Assembly: GCA_029561345.1 (NCBI GenBank)
Contig: JAKQJC010000060.1
Location: 1-64,000, forward strand
Length of the DNA: 64,000 nucleotides
Direction: 5' to 3'
DNA from: Chloroflexota bacterium
GTDB taxonomy: Bacteria; Chloroflexota; Anaerolineae; Anaerolineales; Anaerolineaceae
Of this stretch, positions 1 to 8,428 are shown in pieces. Every line of letters starts with the position of its first letter. Position 1 is the first letter of the stretch. Below the pieces are notes generated by a model, which ran no database searches, was not told where the DNA came from, and was given only the letters and a program-made list of their open reading frames with translations. The translations under genes and the position numbers were made by a program.

Positions 1-105
1 CGCCCACATCAATCTCTGGACTATAAAACACCGGCGGAAATCTACGCGCCCCCCGCCGGTAATATGTTACAATCAACCTTAACAAAGGAGTGCACCTTAA
101 AGTGA
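1..105 (+). mobile_element. C-terminal end of an IS3-like (integrase core) transposase
   Basis: Frame 1 from the first base reads RPHQSLDYKTPAEIY and runs to a TGA at 103-105. This matches the C-terminal signature of IS3-family DDE transposases (RPHQ-[AS]-L-x-Y-x-T-P-x-[ED]-x-Y). Only about 34 residues are in the window and the rest lies to the left. The T/C-rich stretch at about 106-150 may hold the insertion sequence end, but I cannot prove the terminal repeat without the other end. Whether the transposase is intact is unknown. Confidence 0.7.
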
Positions 106-153
106 CCCTTTTGGGTGTCTAAAAATCCTTATCCACCCTAGTGTTATACTGAG

Positions 154-372
154 TTAGATACCAACCTGACTGCCATTGAGGACATCACCATCTTTCTTTT
201 CACCATCAGCACCACTTGAAGCCCCATGACGCCGTGCCTTGTATTCCTTGCGGATAAGGACACGTATTTTCTGTGAACGGTTGTTCTGATCCTGTTCACA
301 GAGCCAATCTAGCATTTGAAGGGTTTCGCTGTTCATGCTGATTGATAATTGTGAATAAATGTTGGTGTCCAT
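154..372 (-). CDS. Small ribbon-helix-helix-like protein
   Basis: A 72-residue protein. The start is placed at 372 because the AAAGGAAG ribosome site lies directly upstream, although the frame is open to 423. Residues 1-45 resemble a ribbon-helix-helix DNA-binding fold: a short polar strand (YSQLSISMNSE) followed by two helices rich in Arg and Lys (NRSQKIRVLIRKEYKARR). The tail is Gly, Asp and Lys rich and probably disordered. It is divergent from the XRE gene at 534 and shares the control region with it, so it may be an antitoxin- or CopG-like regulator of the element. No toxin gene is adjacent on its downstream side. The function is inferred only from fold resemblance. Confidence 0.55.
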   Translation of the reverse strand: MDTNIYSQLSISMNSETLQMLDWLCEQDQNNRSQKIRVLIRKEYKARRHGASSGADGEKKDGDVLNGSQVGI

Positions 373-413
373 CAAACTTCCTTTGTTTCCAATTGGTATA
401 GATTTACTTCCAT

Positions 414-442
414 ATAGTAGCACAATTGTTATGCGTTGTCAA
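414..442 (-). promoter_or_regulatory. Sigma-70-type promoter for the RHH-like gene
   Basis: On the minus strand TTGACA (442-437) is separated by exactly 17 bases from TACTAT (419-414). This is a near-consensus -35/-10 pair. The predicted transcript starts near 407, about 35 bases before the ATG at 372. Confidence 0.7.
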
Positions 443-444
443 CA

Positions 445-510
445 GGTAGCATTATTCAACATTTAGGCACTACCAAATAAGAACAATAATTATTCAACAT
501 TGGTATTACC
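445..510. promoter_or_regulatory. Direct repeats, likely operators in the divergent control region
   Basis: The 13-base word ATTATTCAACATT occurs at 451-463 and again at 489-501, 38 bases apart. The first copy is bracketed by GGTAG/CTACC and the second is followed by the palindrome GGTATTACC (502-510). They lie between the two divergent start codons and just upstream of the minus-strand -35 box. That position fits binding sites for the XRE or RHH product. Confidence 0.5.
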
Positions 511-533
511 AGGGTGATAATATATTATTTACT

Positions 534-890
534 ATGGACACTGAAACTTTCGCTGATTGGTTACGAAATGAATTGCGCTTACGTGATTGGTCACAGTCCG
601 ACTTAGCTCGTGCCTGTAACATAACCACGGCAACTGTATCGCGTATTATCACTGGTGATAGAAAGGTTGGCAAAGATGTTGCCACTGCTATTGCCAAAGC
701 ACTTAGACTTCCACAAGAAGTTGTATTCAAAAAAGCCGGTATCTTGACAAGCACCGTTGATGATGAACTGACCAGACAGGTATCTTACTATTTCAACACT
801 CTTTCTGAGGAAGGAAAACAACAAGTTCTGGATTTCTTGGACTTTCTATCAGAAAAGGAAAGGAAACGGGGGAATGTCCCAAATCGATGA
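534..890 (+). CDS. XRE-family helix-turn-helix repressor
   Basis: 118 residues. Residues about 8-70 form a Cro/C1-type HTH: WSQSDLARACNITTATVSRI is the helix-turn-helix, followed by the usual helices with TAIAKALRLP. The C-terminal part (VSYYFNTLSEEGKQQVLDFLDFL) resembles the short helical tail of XRE regulators carried by mobile elements. Its gene overlaps the next by 17 bases and is divergent from the RHH-like gene. It probably controls the element's genes, possibly including the recombinase, through the repeats at 445-510. Confidence 0.85.
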   Translation: MDTETFADWLRNELRLRDWSQSDLARACNITTATVSRIITGDRKVGKDVATAIAKALRLPQEVVFKKAGILTSTVDDELTRQVSYYFNTLSEEGKQQVLDFLDFLSEKERKRGNVPNR

Positions 891-1149
891 ACATAAAGTT
901 AAAGCCTTATGCACAAGAAAAAGAAAGATGCTCTTGTACCTCGCAATAGGCAGACATTACTTTGAAAAGTTGTCTTCTGAAAAACTGTTTTATTATTTGT
1001 TTGCCCTAAGTTCATCTATTTTCTGTGCCATGATTGGATATTGTATTCGAGACATGACACATCCAGAATTACTTCTGCCAATCGCTTTAGGCGGCGGGGT
1101 TAGCGTCAACATCATCCTATACAGGATTGCACAATATGGAACGGCCTAG
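874..1149 (+). CDS. Small two-helix membrane protein, unknown function
   Basis: 91 residues, not recognised. The N-terminal 35 residues are basic and soluble. Two hydrophobic segments follow at about 43-62 (LFYYLFALSSSIFCAMIGYC) and 69-86. The start codon lies inside the end of the XRE gene behind GGGGGA, and its own end overlaps the next start, so the three genes are translationally linked. It is probably an accessory protein of the element. Confidence 0.55.
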   Translation: MSQIDEHKVKALCTRKRKMLLYLAIGRHYFEKLSSEKLFYYLFALSSSIFCAMIGYCIRDMTHPELLLPIALGGGVSVNIILYRIAQYGTA

Positions 1150-1531
1150 GTTATGTCCGATCTGTGGACAAATGGATAAGGCTCAGAAGCTGTCTGCAAT
1201 TTATGCGACAGCGCCAATGGATGTTGCCCAAAAATTTGCACCACCAAAAAAGCCTGTTGAACGGGCATCGCGGTTTGTGTTTTGGGCTGGTTTTCCGTTC
1301 TTTGCAATCGGCTTGTCGTTCTTCTTGTTATGTTGGCAGTTCAGATGCGGGACTTTTCTGATGGTCATGGGCTTCGTGTGCATGTTTGTTGGCCTGGCGC
1401 TCTATGTCAAAGGGCTTAATATGCGGACCGATGCCTGGAAAGATATGGATGAAAAACTAAAAGCTTATCGCATTGCTTCTGAAAAATGGGGCGAACAATA
1501 TTATTGTTTTCGGGATGACATTGTTTTCTGA
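1136..1531 (+). CDS. Membrane protein with N-terminal Cys pair, unknown function
   Basis: 131 residues. An upstream TTG at 1127 keeps the frame open, but ATG 1136 has AGGA at the right distance. The N-terminus holds a single CxxC (LCPICGQ), like half of a zinc ribbon. Two hydrophobic segments at about 46-66 and 71-91 form a hairpin, and the remainder is a charged cytoplasmic tail. I do not recognise the family. It overlaps the preceding membrane protein gene by 14 bases, which suggests the two proteins work together. Confidence 0.55.
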   Translation: MERPRLCPICGQMDKAQKLSAIYATAPMDVAQKFAPPKKPVERASRFVFWAGFPFFAIGLSFFLLCWQFRCGTFLMVMGFVCMFVGLALYVKGLNMRTDAWKDMDEKLKAYRIASEKWGEQYYCFRDDIVF

Positions 1532-1546
1532 CTTCTACGGGAGGCC

Positions 1547-1640
1547 GGGAGGCATGGGAAGCAATGTTATAAACTTTTTACATGTATCCTTGATGATGTA
1601 TATATATTTGTAATTAGCCTCCCGCGCTTCCCTGCCTCCC
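1547..1640. repeat. Imperfect inverted repeat flanking an AT-rich spacer
   Basis: GGGAGGCATGGGAAGC (1547-1562) is the near reverse complement of GCTTCCCTGCCTCCC (1626-1640). The 63-base spacer between them is strongly AT-rich. It sits just upstream of the recombinase gene and could be a promoter or operator region or an accessory recombination site. Confidence 0.5.
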
Positions 1641-1663
1641 TGACGTAAGGATAAAACCAAACT

Positions 1664-3205
1664 ATGAACCCTTCCCCATTCCCCCATGGAACCTCAGTCT
1701 GCGCCTATCTTCGTGACTCTGGCCACGAAGATCAGGAAACCTCCATCGATCAACAGGAGAAGGCCATTCGTGATTGGTGCTTGGCCAATGGTCTTGTGCT
1801 ATCGCGTGTTTATGCAGATGCAGCCAGGCCTGGATCCACCACCGTTGGCAGAGATGCCTTTCAAGAAATGATGGCAAATTTAAGGGCCGGGTCGACAGAT
1901 GCCGGGGTGGTCATCTGGAAGTACAACCGCTTTGCCCGTGATATAGATGATGCCCAATTTTTCAAAGCGGATTTGCGGCGGCGCGGGTACAAAATTTTCA
2001 GCATCAACGACAGCGTTCCAGATGGTCTGGATGGTCGATTTTTCGAGGCCGCCATTGACTGGATGAATGCACGTTACCTGGAAGATATGAAGGTTGATAT
2101 TAAGAGGGGACAGCATCACATGATGGATGAGCATGGGGTAATCGGGGGAAAGCCGCCATATGGTTTCATGAGATTGCAATTTGAAGCGGGGCAGCGGCGA
2201 GATGGAAGGCCGCGCATGGTTGGAAAGTGGGTGGTGGATCCAGATAAAGTTGAAACGGTAAAACGAGCCTGGACAATGCGAGCCGCTGGCGCATCATACC
2301 GGGCAATCCACGATGAGCTGAATATCTTCAACAGCCTGAATGCTTATCCAACCTTTTTTCGCAACCGGCTTTATATTGGTGATTTGGTTTTCAGCGGAAA
2401 AGTTTATGAGGAATATGTCACACCGATCATAGATATTGATACATGGAACACGGTTCAGATCCTGAACAAAAAATCAAAATCAGAGCAAATTTTTCAAGGC
2501 GATCACCCCAGAAGATATAGCAGCACTTTCATCCTTTCTGGATTGGTGCGCTGTGCGAGATGTAATTCCCCTCTGAATGGTACGGTCGTGGCATTCAAAG
2601 AAACACCGGAGTATAGATACACCTACTATTATTGCCCAAGCATTTACCGGGGTATGTGCGACGCGCAAAAGATCAGACAAGAAATATTAGAACAAACGGT
2701 CATTGATGTTTTAAAGGGTTATCTGTTTGAACCAGACCGGAGGATCGAACTGGTGGAAGCCATAAGAAAAAAGCAGCATAACTATGCTGCTGAAGTTGTG
2801 TCTGAACGATCCATTCTTGTTGCCAGACTGAAAGAAGTTAATACCAAACGCAAGAACCTGACAGACATCATTGCATCAAAGGGCACGACGGTTCTATCGT
2901 TGGTGGACAAATTGTCTGAACTGGATTCAGAAGCAGCTGTCCTGGAGAGAAAGCTTAAGCTGATGACTGGACAGGAACCGCAGCAAAACTTTATGACGCC
3001 TGAAGATATTCTCTCCGCCCTTGACACTGCCATGGAGACCATAGATCAGGCTGATAGGGAAACTCAAAGAAGCATCATACACAGCATGTGTGAGTCAGTT
3101 GTCGTTGAACGAACGGGGGACATACTCAGGGGAACCGTGGTATTTTATAAAGATTTTATGCCTATAGAAAGGTGCCCCAGGAGGGACTCGAACTCTCAAC
3201 CTTAG
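1664..3205 (+). CDS. Large serine recombinase (site-specific integrase)
   Basis: 513 residues, a usual length for large serine integrases. Residues about 10-150 are the resolvase catalytic domain. YLRDS places the nucleophile at Ser19, and GRDAFQEMM and WKYNRFARD carry the family's Arg-containing motifs. Residues about 160-270 are the recombinase domain (GKPPYGF), and about 285-345 a zinc ribbon (CARC ... YYYCP ... GMC). A charged helical, coiled-coil region follows at about 370-440. The last ten codons (CPRRDSNSQP) are read antisense to the tRNA 3' half, so the true C-terminus is set by the integration junction. AAGGA lies 12 bases before the ATG. It probably integrates and excises the element. 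Confidence 0.9.
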   Translation: MNPSPFPHGTSVCAYLRDSGHEDQETSIDQQEKAIRDWCLANGLVLSRVYADAARPGSTTVGRDAFQEMMANLRAGSTDAGVVIWKYNRFARDIDDAQFFKADLRRRGYKIFSINDSVPDGLDGRFFEAAIDWMNARYLEDMKVDIKRGQHHMMDEHGVIGGKPPYGFMRLQFEAGQRRDGRPRMVGKWVVDPDKVETVKRAWTMRAAGASYRAIHDELNIFNSLNAYPTFFRNRLYIGDLVFSGKVYEEYVTPIIDIDTWNTVQILNKKSKSEQIFQGDHPRRYSSTFILSGLVRCARCNSPLNGTVVAFKETPEYRYTYYYCPSIYRGMCDAQKIRQEILEQTVIDVLKGYLFEPDRRIELVEAIRKKQHNYAAEVVSERSILVARLKEVNTKRKNLTDIIASKGTTVLSLVDKLSELDSEAAVLERKLKLMTGQEPQQNFMTPEDILSALDTAMETIDQADRETQRSIIHSMCESVVVERTGDILRGTVVFYKDFMPIERCPRRDSNSQP

Positions 3206-3246
3206 CCTTAGGAGTGCTCTGCTCTTTCCTGTTGAGCTACTGGGGC
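3173..3246 (-). tRNA. tRNA-Arg (CCT), with stem mismatches
   Basis: The minus strand folds as a cloverleaf. The acceptor stem GCCCCAG/CTGGGGC pairs perfectly and the D arm is GCTC/GAGC. The anticodon loop CTCCTAA has CCT at 3212-3210 with U33 and A37, and the T loop is TTCGAGT. CCA is not encoded. The anticodon stem (GAGCA/GGCTA) mispairs at both ends, and the T stem has an A-C mismatch (3194 with 3184). The molecule could therefore be a hybrid formed by integration, or a decaying copy. The 3' half overlaps the recombinase coding region by 33 bases. Confidence 0.75.
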
Positions 3247-3257
3247 GTTACACGGCT

Positions 3258-3266
3258 ATTATAGCA
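3258..3266 (-). promoter_or_regulatory. Extended -10 promoter of the tRNA gene
   Basis: The minus strand reads TGCTATAAT. The -10 hexamer (3263-3258) lies 11 bases before the tRNA 5' end at 3246. This supports transcription of the tRNA gene despite its unusual 3' half. Confidence 0.6.
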
Positions 3267-3330
3267 TATCCTGGCCCGCCTCTGAAGGTGATTTTCCCCG
3301 CCGGCGGGTGCGCTGGCGCCCTCTTTAAAC

Positions 3331-3367
3331 GGGCCTGCAGACGGGTGCTGAACGGGTCTGCAGGCCC
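3331..3367. repeat. 11-bp perfect inverted repeat upstream of the exporter operon
   Basis: GGGCCTGCAGA (3331-3341) and TCTGCAGGCCC (3357-3367) are perfect complements separated by 15 bases. It lies 60 bases before the MacA-like start, so it may be an operator or an RNA hairpin in the leader. It is not followed by a T run. Confidence 0.45.
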
Positions 3368-3429
3368 ATCCCGTAAACCGGTTCTTCAGGTATCCTATGA
3401 GGGACAAAATTAACCGGAGGAAGAAAACA

Positions 3430-4842
3430 ATGAAACCTGTATTCAAATGGATTAGCTTGATTATTGTGCTCAGCCTGGCTCTGGCGAGCCTGGCGGGCTG
3501 CGCCAGTTCAACCGCCACCGATACGGCATCATCCAGCATGCCCACCGAGGCCATCAAAAAAGGCGACCTGACCGCCCACATCATCACCACCGGTTCGGTG
3601 CGCGCCAACCGCGCCCAGACCCTCACCTGGAGCCTTTCAGGGCAGGTGGGCACCCTCAATGTGAAAATGCTTGATACCGTCGCGGTCAACGACGTGCTGG
3701 CCGAAATGGACCGCACCAGCCTGCCCCAGAGCGTGATCCTGGCCCAGGCGGACCTGTGGCAGGCCCAGCAGGCGCTGGCCGATCTGCAGCATGTGGAAAC
3801 CAAAATTGCCCAGGCCCACCTGGACCTGGTGACCGCCCAGCAGGATTACGACAAGGCCCTCAAGCGCGCCACCAACCTCAGCCACATCACCCAGACCGGT
3901 TCGCAGGCCAACATTGATATTGCCCGCGCCGATTACACCTCTGCCGAAGAGGCTCTGAAAGCCGCCGAGGATATGTTCAAAATGGTCGAAAACGAGCCCG
4001 CCAACAGCAGCACGCGCATCATGTTCCAGGCGGAAGTTTCCCGCGCCCGCCAGCGCCGCGACCAGACTCTCTACAACCTCAATTACCTGACCAACAAACC
4101 GGCTCAAGCCGATATTGACAAGGCCCAGGTGGAGTTGGAAATGGCTCAGGCCAAGCTGACCGCCGCTGAACGCACCTACGCCAACATCAAAGACGGCACC
4201 CCGGCCGGCGAAATTGCCGCCGCCCAGGCCCGCGTGGATGCCGCCCAGGCCACCCTCAATCAGACTGTGCTGAAAGCCCCCTTTGCCGGCATCATCACCT
4301 ACCTGAACGTGCAGGCCGGCGACCAGGTGCAGGCGGGCAGCATGGCCATGCAGATGGAAGACCGTTCACGCCTTTTTGTGGATGTCAACCTGTCAGAAAT
4401 TGACGTCAACGACCTGAAAACCGGCCAGAAGGTGAACCTGACTTTTGACGCCATCCCTGGCAAGGAATATGAAGGCCAGGTGCTGCAAATTGGCATCACC
4501 GGCAGCCGCGAGCAGGGCTCGGTCACCTACCCTGTGGTGGTGGAAATTCTCAAAGCCGATGATTCCATCAAAACCGGCATGACCGCCACCGTGCGCATTC
4601 AGACCCGTGAAGTGAAGGATGTGCTGCTGGTGCCGAATAAGGCCGTGCGCGTGCTCAACAGCCAGCGCGTGGTGTTCGTCAAGACCGCCGGCATGCCCCT
4701 GCCCCAGCCTGTGGCCGTCACCCTGGGCGTTTCATCGGGCAGCATGAGCCAGGTGCTCAGCGGCCTCAACGAAGGCGACCTGGTGGTCACCAATCCCGAT
4801 AACCTGATGCAGATGCAGATGTCGGTCAGCGGAGGTGAATAA
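3430..4842 (+). CDS. MacA/HlyD-type lipoprotein adaptor of an ABC exporter
   Basis: 470 residues. The start is at 3430, behind GGAGG (3416-3420). The N-terminus is a lipoprotein signal with lipobox LAGC and lipidated Cys24, so the adaptor is anchored at the outer face of the membrane. A barrel-sandwich half (about 40-85) is followed by a long Ala/Gln/Asp-rich coiled coil (about 90-270). The second half motif (LKAPFAGIITYLNVQAGDQV) and a beta-barrel/MPD region come after. The order adaptor-ATPase-permease and the 1-4 base gene spacings define a MacAB-like tripartite exporter. The substrate is not evident. Possibilities are peptides, antibiotics or lipoprotein cargo. Confidence 0.88.
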   Translation: MKPVFKWISLIIVLSLALASLAGCASSTATDTASSSMPTEAIKKGDLTAHIITTGSVRANRAQTLTWSLSGQVGTLNVKMLDTVAVNDVLAEMDRTSLPQSVILAQADLWQAQQALADLQHVETKIAQAHLDLVTAQQDYDKALKRATNLSHITQTGSQANIDIARADYTSAEEALKAAEDMFKMVENEPANSSTRIMFQAEVSRARQRRDQTLYNLNYLTNKPAQADIDKAQVELEMAQAKLTAAERTYANIKDGTPAGEIAAAQARVDAAQATLNQTVLKAPFAGIITYLNVQAGDQVQAGSMAMQMEDRSRLFVDVNLSEIDVNDLKTGQKVNLTFDAIPGKEYEGQVLQIGITGSREQGSVTYPVVVEILKADDSIKTGMTATVRIQTREVKDVLLVPNKAVRVLNSQRVVFVKTAGMPLPQPVAVTLGVSSGSMSQVLSGLNEGDLVVTNPDNLMQMQMSVSGGE

Positions 4843-4843
4843 C

Positions 4844-5523
<680 letters not shown>

Positions 5524-5527
<4 letters not shown>

Positions 5528-6756
5528 AACTGACCCATTTGATTAAAGAGGCCCTCAAAAGCCTCACAGCCAACAAACTGCGCTCTGCCCTGACCATTCT
5601 GGGCATCGTCATCGGCGTGGCCGCGGTCATTGCCATGGTTTCGCTGGGACGCGGCGTGCAGGACTCGATCAACAAACAGTTTTCGAGCATGGGTTCCGCC
5701 CAGATCATGGTCTTTTCCAACTACGCCCCCGGCATCACCGACCCCAAGCCGCTGACCCTGGGAGACGCCGAAGCCCTCAAAGATATCATGCTGGCCCCCG
5801 ATGTGAAGGACGTGGCCGCTGACTTGCAGGGCAACGGCAAGGTGATTTTTGGCAGCAAGGCAGCCACCGTGTCGGTTTACGGCACCACCGGCAACTATGC
5901 CGAGCTGAACAACTATGACTTTATGGAAGGCGGTTATTTCAACGAAGAACAGGTCAGCGGTCAATCGGCGGTGGCGGTGCTGGGCCCCACCCTGGCCAAA
6001 ACCCTCTTTGACCGCAAGACCGGCATCGTCGGCGAAACCATCCGCATTGAAGGTCAGCCTTACCGCGTGGTGGGCGTGCTGAAGGAACGCGGCGCCAGCG
6101 GCGTCTCGTTCACCTCCACCGATAACGCCGTCCTGATCCCGATTTCGGTGGCCAGCCAGCGCATTGCCGTGCGCCAGACGCGCGGCCAGGTGGATACCAT
6201 GACGGTGGTGGTGCGCAGCAGCAGCCGCGTGAACCAGGCCACCGACCAGGTGAAGGAAATTTTGCGGGCGCGCCACCGCACCCCCATCGGCATTGACGAT
6301 TTCATGGTGTTCGTGGCCAAAGACCTGCTCGATTCGCTGAACAGCCTGACCACCATGGTCACCCTCTTCCTCGGCGCCATCGCCGCCATCTCGCTGCTGG
6401 TGGGCGGCATCGGCATCATGAACATCATGCTGGTTTCGGTCACCGAGCGCACGCGTGAAATTGGCCTGCGCAAGGCCCTGGGCGCCCGCCGCCGCGATAT
6501 CCTCGTCCAGTTCCTGGCCGAAGCCTCGCTGCTGAGCATGGTGGGCGGCGCCATCGGCATCGCCCTGGGCTGGGGCATTGGCATCGCCATCATGGTCATC
6601 TCAAAGAACAGCGGCTCTGCCATCACCCCCATCGTCGGCCTCGATGCCATCCTGATGGCCACGCTCACCTCATCGGCCATCGGCATCTTCTTCGGCTTCT
6701 ATCCGGCCAACCGCGCCGCCAGCCTGACCCCCGTGGAAGCACTGCGCTCGGAGTAA
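5524..6756 (+). CDS. MacB/FtsX-type ABC transporter permease
   Basis: 410 residues. The start is at 5524, overlapping the ATPase stop, although the frame is open further upstream. A first membrane helix at about 20-43 (SALTILGIVIGVAAVIAMVS) is followed by a MacB periplasmic core domain of about 230 residues. Three C-terminal helices form the FtsX domain, with SVTERTREIGLRKALGARRRDI as the coupling region. It forms a dimer with the preceding ATPase. It is the last gene of the three-gene operon and is followed by a dispersed repeat. Confidence 0.92.
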
Positions 6757-6766
6757 GAACAACACA

Positions 6767-6866
6767 CCTGCTCAGGCATGGCTCAAAGGCCATAAGCCGC
6801 TCCCTGAGCCTTTCGAAGGGAGCGGGAACCCAAAAAAACTTTCCTGGCCAGCTGAGCAGTTATCTC
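6767..6866 (-). repeat. Dispersed intergenic repeat, copy 1 (inverted)
   Basis: The reverse complement of 6767-6805 aligns with sequences at 14542-14584 and 27455-27497 (shared AGGGA.CGG.TT and GCCATG..TGA). The unit ends in short inverted repeats (CTGCTCAGG at 6769-6777, GCTGAGCAG at 6851-6859). An internal hairpin CCGCTCCCT/AGGGAGCGG lies at 6797-6825. It fills most of the gap between the exporter operon and the next gene. Confidence 0.55.
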
Positions 6867-6881
6867 ACAATCTTGAATCCA

Positions 6882-6911
6882 TTCCTGCAGGGCAGCCCCG
6901 CCCTGCAGGAA
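6882..6911 (+). promoter_or_regulatory. Hairpin overlapping the only upstream AGGA site
   Basis: TTCCTGCAGGGC (6882-6893) pairs perfectly with GCCCTGCAGGAA (6900-6911) around a 6-base loop. The right arm contains the only AGGA before the ATG at 6926. The structure could hide that ribosome site. No T run follows, so a simple terminator is unlikely in the plus direction. Confidence 0.45.
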
Positions 6912-6925
6912 GAAAAGAGACAGCC

Positions 6926-7666
6926 ATGCAGCCGCGTATCACCTTTTCATCTGTCACCGCCCTGGCCCTCAGCCTGATGACCGGAGCCTTTGGCCTCTCG
7001 TTCATCACCGGTTCTGTGTTTGCCGCGGGTTATCTGACCGGGTTTATTGATATCGAAAATGTGATGACCGGGGTTTCGAACGGTTTTTATGGTCTGTTGA
7101 GCTGTCTCAGCCCCATCGTCATGCTGATGGAACTGGTGGGCCTGGTGATGCTGTTTTCGGATGGCGCCCAGGTTTCGCCAGCGCAAAAGAACCTGACGCG
7201 CATTGCCGTGGCCCTGTTTGCCAGCTGTGTTTTGCTGCTGCTGATGGCTTCGGCCTTCAATATTGCCGCCACGCAGTCAGGCAGCCTGGCCCTGGCTCAG
7301 GCGGCCTATATCCTCCAGTCGCTGATGGTGATTGTGGAAACCCTGGCCATCGTGCTCGGCACCTTTGAACTGGCTTCAAACCGCCACCGCCTGGTGATTG
7401 CAGTTTCGATGGCGGCCAGCACCCTGGCCACCACTGCCAGCATGATCGTCTGCGCTGCCAGCCTGCAGATGAAAATGGTCACGGTGATGAATGTGCAAAC
7501 CTATGTGGCGGTGCCCATGATGGATTTCCGGGGGCCGTTTTACCTGACCGTTTCGGTCATTTCCCTGCTGGGCGTTCTGGTCATGACGGCTGTGTTTTTC
7601 CGCATGTCCGTGGAGGCCTGGAAAATCATTCGCGAACGCGAGCCGATCGTTGATCCGGCCGCATAA
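6926..7666 (+). CDS. Polytopic membrane protein, paralog 1 of 3
   Basis: 246 residues with about six hydrophobic segments. I do not recognise the family. It is clearly homologous to the products at 7694 and 8512. The N-terminal SVTALALSLMTGAFGLS and C-terminal EAWKIIREREPIVDPA are nearly repeated in paralog 3, and SGSL-ALAQAAYILQ and TYVAVP-MMDF recur in all three. No enzymatic or transport motif is visible. The loops are short, so it is probably an integral membrane complex subunit or sensor. It lies between an exporter operon and a two-component system, a layout typical of envelope-stress modules, but the role is inferred. Confidence 0.7.
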   Translation: MQPRITFSSVTALALSLMTGAFGLSFITGSVFAAGYLTGFIDIENVMTGVSNGFYGLLSCLSPIVMLMELVGLVMLFSDGAQVSPAQKNLTRIAVALFASCVLLLLMASAFNIAATQSGSLALAQAAYILQSLMVIVETLAIVLGTFELASNRHRLVIAVSMAASTLATTASMIVCAASLQMKMVTVMNVQTYVAVPMMDFRGPFYLTVSVISLLGVLVMTAVFFRMSVEAWKIIREREPIVDPAA

Positions 7667-7693
7667 GATCATTATTTTGTGAAAGGATGTCTC

Positions 7694-8428
7694 ATGAATC
7701 AATACCCTGTTTCCAAGAAAACCGCCGCCGGGATGACCACCCTGCTGGCGGCCTTCGTGCTCTCGCTGGTGGTGCTGGCGATCGCCCAGTTTCTTATTCC
7801 TAAAGACGCCGACTATCAAACCATGATGCAGGGAAATATGATGGCGCTCAGCCTGGTGGTAAGCTGCCTGGGCCTGTTGACCGGTCTGCTGCAGCTGGTG
7901 GGTCTGATTTTGATCGTCACCGATGCCGGCAAGGTGGGCGGCCTGCACAAAGTTCTCAGCTGGGCCGGCCTGGCGCTTTACGTGCTGTGCCTGGTGCCGA
8001 TTATCCTCTCAGCTGTCGTGGGCATGGAATTGGGCACCACTGGCAGTCTGGATGCCGCCCGCAGCACTTATTACCTGCAAATAGCCGCTACTGTTTTGGG
8101 AACCCTTGCCCCCATTTTGAGCGCATTTGGCATTGCCAATCTGCTGCAGCGCGGCCTGCTGGTTCTCTATGGCCTGCTCTCCACCGGCGGGGGGGTGGTC
8201 TCCAGCCTGATGGCGCTGAACAACCTGAAGATTGAGACCATGACCATTTCCGGCATCACCACCTATGTGCCCGTGCCAGGCATAGATATGAGCAGCCTGC
8301 CGTATCTGCTGGCCAACTATGCCGCCATGGGCGGCGCGGCCATCGGCGCCCTGGCCTTTTTGCTGCTGACCATTGAAGCCTGGAAGGTGATGCGCAGCCG
8401 CGAAGTGTTCACCGATTCGGTGGTGTAG
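7694..8428 (+). CDS. Polytopic membrane protein, paralog 2 of 3
   Basis: 244 residues. ATG 7694 is chosen because AAAGGATG lies just upstream. About six hydrophobic segments are present. It is the most diverged member of the three-gene family but keeps the positions of TGSLDAARSTYYLQ, TTYVPVPGIDM and the C-terminal EAWKVMRSREVFTD. The gene starts 27 bases after paralog 1, so the two are probably cotranscribed. The function is unknown. Confidence 0.7.
   Translation: MNQYPVSKKTAAGMTTLLAAFVLSLVVLAIAQFLIPKDADYQTMMQGNMMALSLVVSCLGLLTGLLQLVGLILIVTDAGKVGGLHKVLSWAGLALYVLCLVPIILSAVVGMELGTTGSLDAARSTYYLQIAATVLGTLAPILSAFGIANLLQRGLLVLYGLLSTGGGVVSSLMALNNLKIETMTISGITTYVPVPGIDMSSLPYLLANYAAMGGAAIGALAFLLLTIEAWKVMRSREVFTDSVV

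Larger units (their letters stand above)
1..3205. mobile_element. Right end of an integrated element next to tRNA-Arg
   Basis: This stretch is visibly richer in A and T than the rest of the window. It carries typical element genes: a transposase remnant, a ribbon-helix-helix-like protein, an XRE regulator and a large serine recombinase. It ends inside the 3' half of a tRNA gene on the minus strand, a common place for site-specific integration. The left end lies outside the window, so element size and the partner attachment site are unknown. Calling it an integrated element is an inference from gene content, composition and the recombinase-tRNA junction. Confidence 0.7.

Noticed and set aside
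6797..6825. Terminator after the MacB-like gene
   Set aside because: The 9-bp hairpin is followed by AACCCAAAAAAA and not by a T run on the plus strand. It is part of the dispersed repeat.
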